Positions 43,497-52,507 of a stretch of 64,000 nucleotides of DNA are shown piece by piece. The notes under the pieces are model-generated. The model did not search any database, had not been told where the DNA came from, and saw nothing but the letters and a program-made list of their open reading frames with translations. This DNA is from Pseudomonas sp. G34 (lineage in GTDB: Bacteria; Pseudomonadota; Gammaproteobacteria; Pseudomonadales; Pseudomonadaceae). The stretch spans positions 1 through 64,000 of the forward strand of contig NZ_JAVHZV010000011.1 in NCBI RefSeq assembly GCF_031119625.1, given 5' to 3'. Each line of letters starts with the position of its first letter. Position 1 is the stretch's first letter. A program made the position numbers and the translations under genes.

Positions 43497-43525
43497 AAAT
43501 TATGAAATGGACAGAGGATTGTCAA
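43497..43525 (-). promoter_or_regulatory. rbs operon promoter
   Basis: Read leftward: TTGACA (complement of 43520-43525), 17 bases, TAATTT (43497-43502); CATAAT with 15-base spacing is the alternative -10. The consensus -35 suggests a strong sigma-70 promoter held by the operator next to it. Confidence 0.65.
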
Positions 43526-43708
43526 ATCTTCGCGCATCGCCAATGAGGCCCTGGCCCTGCGCCACTGAAAAACCAGACGTGACCTGCACACTGGTTTGCA
43601 TGGCGAACTTTTCGCTACCATGGCCGTCAACTTATGCCGCCACTGTGGTTGCAAAGTCAGGGCGCAGCATCGCCCTCCATGGATGTGTCTCGATCAAGGA
43701 CTATCAGC

Positions 43709-44119
43709 ATGCTTAAAACGCTGTTAATCGGCGCCAGCCTCGCCGGCCTGCTCGCCGGTTGCTCCAACCTCCCCTCCCAACCCCTGGACCAGCGCCTGCT
43801 CGGCGAATGGCAAGGCATGCGCGACAAGAATGGTCCGTGCCAGTTCTTCGCTTGGAATTCCAGCTTCGGGGCCGACGGCCGCTTCAAGATCAGCTTCTTT
43901 GCCGACGCGCAGAGAACGCGCCTGATCCAGACCGAACAAGGCACCTGGACGGCCCACCACGGCAAGAACCACCTGACCACCGACGGCGTGAAAACCACCG
44001 AGGTCTACGACTATCGCTTCGTCGATGCGAACACCGTCGAGTACGTCAACCTCAACGCCGACCCGACCGCCGATTGCCAGGCGGACTACCGCTTTACCGA
44101 GCACCGCGTCGGCAGCTGA
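43709..44119 (+). CDS. Small lipoprotein, unknown family
   Basis: 136 residues with a lipoprotein signal (MLKTLLIGASLAGLLAGCSN; lipidation Cys at about 18). The mature part resembles a small lipocalin-like beta barrel (LLGEWQGMRDKNGPCQFFAWNSSFGADGRFKISFF...GTWTAHHGKNHLTT) with conserved Cys possibly forming a disulfide. Probably anchored in the outer membrane. The ATG at 43709 is in the middle of an open frame from 43634. First of three consecutive small lipoprotein genes. Confidence 0.7.
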   Translation: MLKTLLIGASLAGLLAGCSNLPSQPLDQRLLGEWQGMRDKNGPCQFFAWNSSFGADGRFKISFFADAQRTRLIQTEQGTWTAHHGKNHLTTDGVKTTEVYDYRFVDANTVEYVNLNADPTADCQADYRFTEHRVGS

Positions 44120-44180
44120 AATAGCCTGCCGCGCTTCGCATGAGCCTCTGGCTCGATAACCCCTCGTAAGACAGACAAGG

Positions 44181-44639
44181 ATGATGATCGTGTTGAAAAA
44201 ACTGATGCTCGGCTCTGCCCTACTCGCCTCCCTGGTTCTGACCGGTTGCTCTTCGGTTCCGATGGCACCGGCTGAACAGGACGCCTCCATGAAGCAGTTC
44301 AGTGCACCGGCTGCCGACAAGGCAGGCCTGTACATTTACCGCAACAGCTTTGCGGGCAAGGCGTTGAAGAAGAGCGTTTCGCTAGACGGCAAGGTGATTG
44401 GCGAGACCGCCAACAAGGTTTATTTCTACAAGGAAATAACGCCTGGAAAACACGTGCTCTCCACCGAGTCGGAGTTCAGCGACAACGCCCTGACCTTCCA
44501 GGCCGAGGGCGGCAAGAACTACTTCGTTCGCCAGTACATCAAGATGGGTGTTTTCGTCGGCGGCGCAGGTCTCGAGATGGTCGACGAAGCCGAAGGGATG
44601 AAGGGTGTACGCGACTCGAAGCTGGCGATCTCCCAGTAA
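44181..44639 (+). CDS. DUF2846 family lipoprotein
   Basis: 152 residues. Signal peptide and lipobox LVLTGCSS; mature domain with AGLYIYRNSFAGKALKKSVSLDGKVIGETANKVYFYKEITPGKHVL, matching DUF2846, a family of unknown function in proteobacterial lipoproteins. AAGGATG precedes the start. Second of three lipoproteins on this strand. Confidence 0.8.
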   Translation: MMIVLKKLMLGSALLASLVLTGCSSVPMAPAEQDASMKQFSAPAADKAGLYIYRNSFAGKALKKSVSLDGKVIGETANKVYFYKEITPGKHVLSTESEFSDNALTFQAEGGKNYFVRQYIKMGVFVGGAGLEMVDEAEGMKGVRDSKLAISQ

Positions 44640-44699
44640 ATCCTCAAGCAAGGTTCACCAGACAGCCCGGTGAACCTTGTGCTGCTCAAGGAAGAACGC

Positions 44700-44954
44700 A
44701 TGAAACGCCTCACCGCCGTATTGATCACCAGCGCCCTGCTCACCGGCTGCATGACCTTGTCCGGCACCTACCAGCTGTCGCTGCAGGATGCCAAAGGCCA
44801 GCCGCTGGCCCAGAACATGACCATGGTCGCCGAAGGCAGCGGCATCTACACCGTGCGCAATGCCATGTGCTCGGCCCATCCGGACGCCACGGTGATCATC
44901 CGCGACCTCAACAGCGGCGAAGAGCTGAAGAGCGAAAGCCCGCACAAGTGCTGA
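44700..44954 (+). CDS. Very small lipoprotein
   Basis: 84 residues: MKRLTAVLITSALLTGCMTLSGTYQLSLQDAKG, a lipobox LLTGC with Cys at about 17, then a short soluble part with two further Cys (NAMCSAHPD, SPHKC) that could pair. AAGGAAGAACGC before the ATG. Unrecognised family. Follows the DUF2846 gene by 60 bases. Confidence 0.65.
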   Translation: MKRLTAVLITSALLTGCMTLSGTYQLSLQDAKGQPLAQNMTMVAEGSGIYTVRNAMCSAHPDATVIIRDLNSGEELKSESPHKC

Positions 44955-44970
44955 CGGGCAACGCGGTGGG

Positions 44971-45372
44971 TCATTGGATATTGATGCGGTATTCGACGGC
45001 GCGCCGCTCTTTGCCACCATGCAAAGAGGAAAACACCACCGAGTCCTCCCCTGCCTTGTCGCCCGCCAGGTAGACGAAGCGGTCGACCTTGGCGATATCC
45101 CCGGCGACCTTGTACTCACGCTTCCAGCGGCCCAGCCTGGGCGTGCTGTTACCCATTTTTTCCACTGGCACCCACAGCTCCATGCGCGTCTTGCGCCCCT
45201 CCTCGCTGAGTTGATCGAGGATCACGCAGCGCTCGCCCGGTTTGACCCGCACCGGGATCACCAAATTGCCATAGGTCTGGTCGCGAACCGCCGCCGCCGT
45301 ATCCACCTCGCAGGCCATGCTCTGCACGCTGCTCAGCAGCAGCGCCGCTGCACACCAGGTATATCCGTTCAT
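44971..45372 (-). CDS. Secreted hypothetical protein downstream of pdxY
   Basis: 133 residues with a signal peptide cleaved near SVQSMA, leaving an N-terminal Cys without a lipobox. The mature domain is strand-rich (YGNLVIPVRVKPGERCVILDQLSEEGRKTRMELWVPVEKMG) and unrecognised. Its ATG overlaps the pdxY stop by four bases, so the two are co-transcribed, although no functional link is obvious. Confidence 0.6.
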   Translation of the reverse strand: MNGYTWCAAALLLSSVQSMACEVDTAAAVRDQTYGNLVIPVRVKPGERCVILDQLSEEGRKTRMELWVPVEKMGNSTPRLGRWKREYKVAGDIAKVDRFVYLAGDKAGEDSVVFSSLHGGKERRAVEYRINIQ

Positions 45373-46247
45373 GGGCTCACCACTTCGCTGGCCGCATAGC
45401 GCTGCGCTGGCTCGACGATCTGCTCCTGAGCCCTGACCAGCGGCAGGTCACGGGAGCCTTCGGCAGTGGCCCCTACCAGGGCGTAAAGCGTTGCAGTGGC
45501 CAGCTCCAGCGCTTGCGGCAAAGCGTGGCCCGATAGCAGGCGCGCCAGCAAGGTGGCCGAGAATACATCGCCCATGCCGTTGGGCAGCGGATGCAGCGTC
45601 AGACGCGGCGTGTTGACCAACCAGGCGCCCTCGCCATTGACCGCCAGGGTGCACAGCTGGTCCGCCGGGATGTCCGGGGTGGCCAGGCTGGTGACCACCA
45701 CCACGTCGGGGCCGCGACCACGCAGTTGGCGCGCCGCCCGCACGGCCTCGTCGACGCTGTCGAGTTTGCTGCCAGTGAGCAGCTCGAACTCGAACTGGTT
45801 GGGGGTGATGATGTTGGCGCAGGGAATCGCCAGGTTACGCAGGAAATCCGGGATCGCCGCATTGACGAACACGCCGCGGCCGACATCGCCCATCACCGGA
45901 TCGCAGAGGTAGCGCACGCCCGGGTTGTCACGGCGGATCTCGTCCACCGCCTCGAGGATCACCGCGCCGATCGCGGCATCGCCGAGATAGCCGGAGAGCA
46001 CCGCCGAAACCTTCGACAGCACGCCGCGATCACGCAAACCGGCAAGCACTTCACGGATATGCTCGGCATCGAACACCTGGCCGCGGAACTGCCCATAGCC
46101 GGTGTGGTTGGAGAACTGCACCGTGTGCACCGGCAGCACTTCGAAGCCCAGGCGCTGCAGCGGGAACACCGCGGCGTCGTTGCCGACGTGGCCAAGGGCG
46201 ACGTGGGACTGGATGGATAGCACCAGAGGTGAAGAGGTAGCGCTCAT
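45369..46247 (-). CDS. pdxY: Pyridoxal kinase PdxY
   Basis: 292 residues. Very recognisable: [44 protein letters not shown] at the start, [16 protein letters not shown] and [13 protein letters not shown], with C-terminal [20 protein letters not shown] holding the ribokinase-type catalytic Asp. It phosphorylates pyridoxal in the vitamin B6 salvage pathway. The start at 46247 is chosen by alignment; no strong Shine-Dalgarno is visible. Confidence 0.92.
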   Translation of the reverse strand: MSATSSPLVLSIQSHVALGHVGNDAAVFPLQRLGFEVLPVHTVQFSNHTGYGQFRGQVFDAEHIREVLAGLRDRGVLSKVSAVLSGYLGDAAIGAVILEAVDEIRRDNPGVRYLCDPVMGDVGRGVFVNAAIPDFLRNLAIPCANIITPNQFEFELLTGSKLDSVDEAVRAARQLRGRGPDVVVVTSLATPDIPADQLCTLAVNGEGAWLVNTPRLTLHPLPNGMGDVFSATLLARLLSGHALPQALELATATLYALVGATAEGSRDLPLVRAQEQIVEPAQRYAASEVVSP

Positions 46248-46363
46248 GGGAAGGCGGGTTCCTGTCATGGACGGCGCAAGGCCAATGCCGGCATTATTCG
46301 CCAATCACCCCAGAGATTCCACGGCAAACGGAGTGCCCATGCGCCACACCGGGAGCGCTACCA

Positions 46364-46882
46364 ATGACCGCTGATATGCAAGCCATCCAGGCCGATATCA
46401 CCACGCTGCAGGTCGATGCCATCGTCAATGCCGCCAATTCCTCGCTGCTCGGCGGCGGCGGCGTGGACGGCGCCATTCACCGCGCCGCAGGCCCCGAGCT
46501 GCTGCACGAGTGCCGGCTGCTCGGGGGCTGCAAGACTGGCGAGGCCAAGCGGACGCGGGGCTACCGATTGCCAGCCGCGTCCATCATTCATACCGTGGGG
46601 CCGGTCTGGCGTGGCGGCGATCAGGGCGAAGCCGCCCTGCTCAGCGCCTGCTACCGCAACTCATTGCGCGTGGCCGAGCAAGGCGGCGCCCGTTCCATCG
46701 CCTTCCCGAGCATCAGCAGCGGCATCTACGGCTACCCCATCGAGGCGGCTGCGCGCCTGGCCGTGGCTACCGTACGTGAGGCACTGGCTCAGCATCCGGG
46801 CATCGACAGGGTGCTGTTCTGCTGCTTCTCGGCCAGCGACCTGGCGGTCTACCAGCAGGCGCTGGCCGAGCAGCAGGGCTGA
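46364..46882 (+). CDS. Macro-domain protein (O-acetyl-ADP-ribose deacetylase type)
   Basis: 172 residues comprising a single macro domain: [42 protein letters not shown], then IIHTVGPVW and [24 protein letters not shown]. This matches the YmdB/MacroD branch that removes acetyl or ADP-ribose groups from O-acetyl-ADP-ribose or modified targets. The stop is one base from the aldo/keto reductase stop on the other strand. Exact activity not decided from sequence. Confidence 0.85.
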   Translation: MTADMQAIQADITTLQVDAIVNAANSSLLGGGGVDGAIHRAAGPELLHECRLLGGCKTGEAKRTRGYRLPAASIIHTVGPVWRGGDQGEAALLSACYRNSLRVAEQGGARSIAFPSISSGIYGYPIEAAARLAVATVREALAQHPGIDRVLFCCFSASDLAVYQQALAEQQG

Positions 46883-46883
46883 A

Positions 46884-47855
46884 TCAGCACGGCAGCGGCG
46901 CATTCTCGGGCAGCATGCCCTGCTCGCGCAGCGCCTGCCAGAAGGCTGCTGGAATGCGCGCCTGCAGCTGAGCGACGTACTGCGCCGGGCGAGCCGGTGT
47001 GGCGCTGCCGGGAATGACCGCGCGCACCACCGGATGGGCCAGGCAGAACTGCAGCGCTGCCGCGCGGATATCGACTCCGAATTGCTCGCCCAGCGCGCGC
47101 AGCCGCTCGGTCTTGCGGCGCACCGCTTCGGGAATGCGGTCGTATTCGAAGTGCTCACCGCCGGCCAGCACCCCCGAGTTGAACGGCCCGCCGACCACGA
47201 TGCCAACGTCACGCCGGGCGCATTCGGGAAACAGGGTTTCCAGGGCTTCGTGGTGATCGAGCAAGGTGTAGCGGCCGGCCAGCAGGAACACGTCCGGGTC
47301 GGCCTGCTCCAGCGCCAGGCGGCAGGGTTCGACCAGGTTCACGCCCAGCCCCCAGCCACCGATCATGCCCTCCTCGCGCATGCGCGTGAGCGCCACTGCC
47401 GCGCCCTGCATGGCCTCGGCGAAGTAGTCGCGCCACTTGGGGCCATGCTGGTCTGCGGAAACGTCGTGGATGAACACCAGGTCCAGTCGGTCCACGCCGA
47501 GGCGCTCCAGGCTGCTCTCGATGGAGCGACGGGCACCGTCGGCCGAGTAATCGATCACCCGCCGGTTGGCCAGCTCATGGGTGAAGGGCTTGGCGTTCTC
47601 GGGCTGGTCGGCTGGCTGCAACAGCCGGCCGACCTTGCTGCTCAGCACGAATTCGTCGCGCGGCTTGCCGCCAAGGAATTTTCCGAAGCGCTGTTCCGAT
47701 AACCCGGCGCCATAATGGGGAGAGGTGTCGTAGTAACGAATGCCGGCCTGCCAGGCGGCTTCCAGGGTCGCCTGGGCCTGCTCTTCGGGCACCGCCTGGA
47801 ACATGTTGCCGAGCGGCGCGCCACCGAAACCGAGGGTTGGGAGCTGGATGCGCAT
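46884..47855 (-). CDS. Aldo/keto reductase (L-fucose/D-threo-aldose dehydrogenase type)
   Basis: 323 residues. IRYYDTSPHYGAGLSEQRFGKFL holds the catalytic Asp and Tyr; LSSKVGRLL the Lys; and the C-terminus reads HPVVRAVIPGSATPARPAQ for NADP binding. The SEQRFGKFL and VSADQHGPKW features fit the D-threo-aldose 1-dehydrogenase group (sugar oxidation at C1). GGAGG precedes ATG 47855. Substrate uncertain. Confidence 0.85.
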   Translation of the reverse strand: MRIQLPTLGFGGAPLGNMFQAVPEEQAQATLEAAWQAGIRYYDTSPHYGAGLSEQRFGKFLGGKPRDEFVLSSKVGRLLQPADQPENAKPFTHELANRRVIDYSADGARRSIESSLERLGVDRLDLVFIHDVSADQHGPKWRDYFAEAMQGAAVALTRMREEGMIGGWGLGVNLVEPCRLALEQADPDVFLLAGRYTLLDHHEALETLFPECARRDVGIVVGGPFNSGVLAGGEHFEYDRIPEAVRRKTERLRALGEQFGVDIRAAALQFCLAHPVVRAVIPGSATPARPAQYVAQLQARIPAAFWQALREQGMLPENAPLPC

Positions 47856-47990
47856 GCTGCCTCCTGATCGTGGGTGTGTCTGTTGGGGACAGACGCCCGC
47901 CGTCATTCGTTCGGCCTTTCCGCCAGGCAGCCACCCCGGCATCCGCGCTCCACGCTTGCAGGAATGCCACTCATGCCCTGATCAGGCGGC

Positions 47991-48776
47991 TCAGAACGCC
48001 AGTTTGTAGCCGATCACCATCAGCATGATCGCCAGGAACGGGCGCAACAGGTTGTCGGACACGCGTCCCGACAGGTGGCTGCCAAAGAAGATGCCCGGCA
48101 GCGAGCCCAGCAGCAGGTAGCCCAACACCCCCCAGTCCAGGTTGCCGAGGCCGGCATGGCCAAGGCCGGCCACCAGGGTCAGCGGCACGGCATGGGCGAT
48201 CTCGGTACCCACCAGGCGGCGTGTGGGCATCAGCGGGTAAAGCAGGAACAGCGCCACGGTACCCAGGGCACCGGCGCCGATGGAGGTCAGGGTGACCATG
48301 AAACCCAGCACCAGGCCGACCACCACGGTCAGCCCATTGAGGCGCCCGGGGCTGAAGTGGAAACCGTCCCCGGCATGCCGGCTGGCGAAGGCGAACAGCT
48401 GCTTCTTGAACAGGATCGCCGTGGCAGTGAGCAGCAGCACGATGCCCAGCGCATGCCTGATCAATTGATTGGTGGCGTGCTGATCGCCCGGGATCAGGGT
48501 CAGCGCCAGCAGCGTCAGCAAGGCGGCCGGCACGCTGCCGGCGGCCAGCCAGGCGGTCACCGACCAGTCAATATTGCGGTTGCGCTGGTGAACGAACACT
48601 CCACCAGCCTTGGTGATCGCCGCGTACAACAGGTCGGTGCCCACCGCCGCCGCAGGGCTGATGCCGAACCACAGCAGGATGGGCGTCATCAGCGAACCGC
48701 CGCCCACGCCCGTCATGCCGACGATAAAGCCAACCACCAGCCCCGCGACGACGAAGCCCAAACCGCCAAAATCCAT
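47991..48776 (-). CDS. TauE/SafE family sulfite/organosulfonate exporter-like permease
   Basis: 261 residues, seven to eight transmembrane helices. FVVAGLVVGFIVGMTGVGGGSLMTPILLWFGISPAAAVGTDLLYAAITKAGGV is the TauE hallmark. The family transports sulfite, sulfoacetate or related anions across the inner membrane; the specific substrate cannot be read. No sulfur genes are adjacent. Confidence 0.85.
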   Translation of the reverse strand: MDFGGLGFVVAGLVVGFIVGMTGVGGGSLMTPILLWFGISPAAAVGTDLLYAAITKAGGVFVHQRNRNIDWSVTAWLAAGSVPAALLTLLALTLIPGDQHATNQLIRHALGIVLLLTATAILFKKQLFAFASRHAGDGFHFSPGRLNGLTVVVGLVLGFMVTLTSIGAGALGTVALFLLYPLMPTRRLVGTEIAHAVPLTLVAGLGHAGLGNLDWGVLGYLLLGSLPGIFFGSHLSGRVSDNLLRPFLAIMLMVIGYKLAF

Positions 48777-48917
48777 ACCTGCCCCAATTGCCGTTGTCGG
48801 CTCATTTGCCAGCGGCGCAGGATAACCATCTGGAGCGAAAGGACATATACCGAGTAAGAATTTGCTTATAACAGTTATATCGATCCGGGTTCACGACACC
48901 CGGCTGCCTGTCGATGC

Positions 48918-49364
48918 TCAGGCCGTGCCGCCCCGATACGCCATGTGAATCAGCGGAAACGGCCGCCCTTCGCCATCGCTTTCGCTGCGCCCGGTGTCCT
49001 GGAAGCCGTAGCGGCGATAGAAGCCGTGAGCAGCCGGGTTCTGTTCGTTGACGTCCACGGTCAGTGGCCCGCAGCGTTCGCGGGCGTCATCCAGCAGGCG
49101 CGAACCCACACCCTGGCCATGGCAATCGGGGTCGACGAAAAGCATTTCCACATGGCTACCGGTGAGGCCGATGAAGCCAAGTATCCGCTGGCTTTCGGCC
49201 ACGCACACATGCACCGCCACCGCAGGCAGGTACAGCTCGCCCACCTGGCGATGCAGCCGCTGGATGTCAGCCGCACTCAGAAAGCCGTGGGTAGCCACTA
49301 CCGCGCGGTGCCAGATGGCCAGCAGCTCGGCATCATCGGTGAGTTGGCGTGGGCGAATGAGCAT
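48918..49364 (-). CDS. GNAT acetyltransferase (YjaB type)
   Basis: 148 residues. MLIRPRQLTDDAELLAIWHRAVVATHGFLSAADIQRL at the start and VEMLFVDPDCHGQGVGSRLLDDA as motif A (QGxGxG acetyl-CoA loop), then LTVDVNEQNPAAHGFYRRYGFQ (motif B) are close to E. coli YjaB. Acceptor unknown. GAGGAG nine bases before ATG. Confidence 0.82.
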   Translation of the reverse strand: MLIRPRQLTDDAELLAIWHRAVVATHGFLSAADIQRLHRQVGELYLPAVAVHVCVAESQRILGFIGLTGSHVEMLFVDPDCHGQGVGSRLLDDARERCGPLTVDVNEQNPAAHGFYRRYGFQDTGRSESDGEGRPFPLIHMAYRGGTA

Positions 49365-49502
49365 CAGCTGACTCCTCGGTAACGGGGCACGCAGCCTACC
49401 CGTGGGCGGTGCATATCGGCAACGCTGGCCAGCCGATGCCGACCGGCGCCCTGGGCGGGTTTGCGCGTGGCGCGGAGATTGCCGCGACCCGCCATGTAAA
49501 GT

Positions 49503-49518
49503 TTGCTTGACCAAGCAA
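49503..49518. promoter_or_regulatory. Inverted repeat TTGCTTG-AC-CAAGCAA upstream of the membrane/Xre pair
   Basis: Perfect seven-base arms; 48 bases before the gene at 49566. ATGTAAAG occurs twice around it (49494-49501 and 49532-49539). Suitable site for the Xre-type regulator encoded downstream. Confidence 0.55.
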
Positions 49519-49565
49519 TCGCCCCGCCATAATGTAAAGCTAACTTTCCATTTCGAGTAAGCCCA

Positions 49566-49943
49566 ATGACTGACTCCAAACGCTTCGTGGTGCATTTCAG
49601 CCTGGCAATAACAGCTTACGTCGTTGCCGTGGCGATCAGCAGCCTGGCCCAGACGCTGATGCCGCCAAGCGCGTTGCGCACGCTGTGTGCGCTGATCCCC
49701 GTGGTGCCGATGGTCGTCGTGGCCGTCACGGTAATCCGCCAGATCCGCCAGCTCGACGAACTGGCCCGGGCGATCCATCTGGAAGCCCTGGCCTTGGCGT
49801 TCGTCGGCACGGCACTGATCACCTTCAGCTATGGCTTCCTGGAGACCGCTGGTTTTCCGCGTCTGTCGATGTTTTTCGTGTGGCCGCTGCTCGCCGCCCT
49901 CTGGGGCTTCGGCGCGTGGCTCGGCTGGAGGCGCTACCGGTGA
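49566..49943 (+). CDS. Four-helix membrane protein paired with an Xre regulator
   Basis: 125 residues with four hydrophobic helices (about 10-30, 38-55, 75-95, 100-118), Ser/Thr and Val-rich. Not a recognised transporter. The overlapping regulator gene (start at 49940 inside its stop) is a common arrangement for small integral membrane proteins with a downstream Xre/YgzD-type DNA-binding protein. Function unknown. Confidence 0.65.
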   Translation: MTDSKRFVVHFSLAITAYVVAVAISSLAQTLMPPSALRTLCALIPVVPMVVVAVTVIRQIRQLDELARAIHLEALALAFVGTALITFSYGFLETAGFPRLSMFFVWPLLAALWGFGAWLGWRRYR

Positions 49944-50137
49944 TCAACCTGGTGCGTGAATTGCGCAATGGGCAGGGCTGGTCCCAGGCCGAACTGGGTG
50001 AACGCCTGGGCGTGTCGCGGCAGACGGTGAATGCCATCGAAACCGGGCGCTATGATCCCAGCCTGCCCCTGGCCTTCAAGATTGCCCGTCTGTTCGAACG
50101 CCCTATCGAAGCCATCTTCCAGGCGCCAGACGCATGA
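49940..50137 (+). CDS. Small Xre-type helix-turn-helix regulator
   Basis: 65 residues, almost only a helix-turn-helix: NLVRELRNGQGWSQAELGERLGVSRQTVNAIETGRYDPSLPLAFKIARLFERPIEAIF. No effector domain. The start is GTG at 49940, overlapping the membrane protein gene by four bases. It likely controls this pair, through the inverted repeat at 49503-49518. Its stop overlaps the zapE start by four bases, so three genes are translationally linked. Confidence 0.8.
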   Translation: MINLVRELRNGQGWSQAELGERLGVSRQTVNAIETGRYDPSLPLAFKIARLFERPIEAIFQAPDA

Positions 50138-51249
50138 GCCGCAACGCACACCCGCCGCTGCAGGCCTATCGCCTCGCCGTCGAACAGCAGGGCTTCGTCA
50201 GCGACGCCGCTCAACAGCGGGCGGCCGAGCAGTTGCAGGGCTGCTACGAGGCCCTGCATGGTGGCGGCTTGGCGAAGGGGGTGTACCTCTGGGGCCCGGT
50301 CGGGCGTGGCAAAACCTGGCTGATGGACAGCTTTTATGACGCGCTGCAGGTACCCGCCCGGCGCCAGCATTTCCACCACTTCATGGGCTGGGTGCATCGC
50401 CGCCTGTTCGAGCTGACCGGCACCGCCGAGCCGTTGCAGGTATTGGCCCGGGAGCTGGGCAAAGAAATCCGTGTGCTGTGCTTCGACGAATTGTTCGTCA
50501 GTGATATCGGCGACGCCATGCTGCTGGGGCGCCTGTTCCGCTCGCTGTTCGCCGAAGGCGTGGTGCTGGTCGCCACCTCCAACCAGCCGCCGGAACAACT
50601 GTACGCCGGCGGCCATAATCGCGAGCGTTTCCTGCCCGCCATCGACGCCCTGCTGCAGCACATGCAGGTGGTGCCGGTGGATGGCCAGCAGGATCACCGC
50701 CAGCACCCCGGCCAGGTGCGGCAACGCTACTGGGTTCGCCAGGCAGGCCAGCAAAGCGCTCTGCCCGCGGTGTTCGCCTCGCTGAGCGAGGGCGAGCCTG
50801 CCAGCCATGAACCGCTGGCCATCAACCACCGGCTGATCGCTGTGCAGTGCCACAGCCGGGCCGTCCTGTATTGCAGCTTCGAGCAGCTGTGCGGGCAGCC
50901 TCTCTACGCTCAGGATTTCATCCTGTTGTGTGATCGCTTCAAGGCCATTTTGCTGGGTGATGTGCCCGCCCTCAGCGCCCAACAGCAACCTGCCAGGATC
51001 GCCCGCGGCACCGAGGACGCCGCCGAGCGGGTGGTTGCCGGTGACCGCCAGCTGCCGGCGCTGTCTGTTCACGACAATGCCGTAAGGCGCTTCATTGCCC
51101 TGGTGGACGAGTGCTACGACCGCCGCGTGCCGCTATATCTGGAGGCCTCGGTCGCGCTGGACGCGCTGTACACCGAGGGCTATCTGGGCTTTGCGTTCCG
51201 CCGCACCCTGAGCCGCCTGCAGGAAATGCAGCTGCAGCGCTTCGGCTGA
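50134..51249 (+). CDS. zapE: ZapE/AFG1-like ATPase
   Basis: 371 residues, the size of ZapE. Walker A LWGPVGRGKTWLMDSFYDAL, Walker B LCFDELFVSDIGDAM, and VLVATSNQPPEQLYAGGHNRERFLPAI are typical of AFG1/ZapE. ZapE is a cell-division ATPase that acts at the FtsZ ring under stress. The ATG overlaps the regulator stop (ATGA at 50134). Confidence 0.82.
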   Translation: MSRNAHPPLQAYRLAVEQQGFVSDAAQQRAAEQLQGCYEALHGGGLAKGVYLWGPVGRGKTWLMDSFYDALQVPARRQHFHHFMGWVHRRLFELTGTAEPLQVLARELGKEIRVLCFDELFVSDIGDAMLLGRLFRSLFAEGVVLVATSNQPPEQLYAGGHNRERFLPAIDALLQHMQVVPVDGQQDHRQHPGQVRQRYWVRQAGQQSALPAVFASLSEGEPASHEPLAINHRLIAVQCHSRAVLYCSFEQLCGQPLYAQDFILLCDRFKAILLGDVPALSAQQQPARIARGTEDAAERVVAGDRQLPALSVHDNAVRRFIALVDECYDRRVPLYLEASVALDALYTEGYLGFAFRRTLSRLQEMQLQRFG

Positions 51250-51309
51250 AAGCCCGTGCATTCAGAGAGGTAGCCTGGGTGGAGCGCAGCGATACCCAGG
51301 ATCGACGGC

Positions 51310-52485
51310 TCAGGCAGGCACGAGCCCGAGAAACGCCTGGATCTGCGCCTTCTTGGCAATCGCGTCCTGGTAGCCCAGCTCGATCAGCTCGCTGCAATAA
51401 CCCGGCTCGAACAGCAGGTAGCTGAGCACCCCGCCACCCCCGTCGCGGGTCGCGCCCGGGCCGCGCAGGAACAGACGCAGCGCCGCCGGCATCTCCCGGC
51501 GATGGCGGGCGGCGATCACGTCCAGTGGCTGGCTCGGCGAGATCACCAACACTTCCACCGGGGTGAGCCCGTAGGTGCGGCTGCGCTGCTCGGCCGGCAC
51601 CAGGCGGCCGAGCTGATTGAGGCGTTCGAGCAACTCGATATCGCTTTCCACGTTGTCGATAAAGGTGCTGTTGAGCATGTGCCCGGCAATCTGCGCCAGG
51701 CTCGGCTGCACCCCACCGGGCACCGGCACGGGCGCGCCGCCGGCCTGGTTGCCGACCGGGTTGCCGCTGACGCCCACCACCAGCACCTTGGTCGCGCCCA
51801 GGTGCAGTGCCGGGCTGATCGGCGCCATCTGCCGTACCGCGCCGTCGCCAAAGTACTCGCGGTTGATCTTTACCGGTTCGAAGATCAGCGGAATCGCCGT
51901 GCTGGCCAACAGGTGCGGCAGCGCCAGGCGCGTCGGCACGCCGACCCGGCGATGCCGGAACCAGGGGTCGATGGTGGCCCGGCCCTGATAGAAGGTCACC
52001 GCCTGGGCCGACTCGTAGCCGAACGCGGTCACCGCCACGGCGCGCAACTGGCGGTGGCGAACCGCGGCGGCGATGCCGGAAAAATCCAGCTCGCGCTCGA
52101 GCAGCCTGGCCAGCGGCGAGCTGTCGAGCAGCGCTACCGGTACCTGCTTGCCCAGGCCGAGCATGCTGTGGCCGATGAAACGGCTGGCCTGGCGCAGCAC
52201 ACCAGGCCAGTCGCTGCGGTACACCTGATCGGTATGGAAGCTGCGCCACACGCTGCCCAGGCGCTTGACCGCCTCGCGAAAGTGCAGCGCGCCGCAGGCC
52301 AGGCCCACGGCGTTGATGGCCCCCGCCGAGGTGCCGACGATGACCGGAAAGGGATTGTGCGACGACTCCTCGGGCAGCAGCTCGGCGATCGCCGAGAGCA
52401 CACCGACCTGGTACGCGGCCCGAGCGCCACCGCCTGAAAGGATGAGCCCGGTAGTGGCCGGGTGGCCGGTAGCGTCCTGCTTCAT
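51310..52485 (-). CDS. Patatin-like phospholipase
   Basis: 391 residues. GLILSGGGARAAYQVGVLSAIAE is the oxyanion loop, IVGTSAGAINAV the GXSXG nucleophile elbow, and EYFGDGAVR the catalytic Asp (DGA). These are intracellular lipid acyl hydrolases. No signal peptide is visible, so it is cytoplasmic or translocated by another route. The start at 52485 (MKQDATGHPATTG) is chosen by the position of the patatin motif; the frame opens from 52587. Confidence 0.88.
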   Translation of the reverse strand: MKQDATGHPATTGLILSGGGARAAYQVGVLSAIAELLPEESSHNPFPVIVGTSAGAINAVGLACGALHFREAVKRLGSVWRSFHTDQVYRSDWPGVLRQASRFIGHSMLGLGKQVPVALLDSSPLARLLERELDFSGIAAAVRHRQLRAVAVTAFGYESAQAVTFYQGRATIDPWFRHRRVGVPTRLALPHLLASTAIPLIFEPVKINREYFGDGAVRQMAPISPALHLGATKVLVVGVSGNPVGNQAGGAPVPVPGGVQPSLAQIAGHMLNSTFIDNVESDIELLERLNQLGRLVPAEQRSRTYGLTPVEVLVISPSQPLDVIAARHRREMPAALRLFLRGPGATRDGGGGVLSYLLFEPGYCSELIELGYQDAIAKKAQIQAFLGLVPA

Positions 52486-52507
52486 TCGTCGATTCCGCTG
52501 CGGGTGG

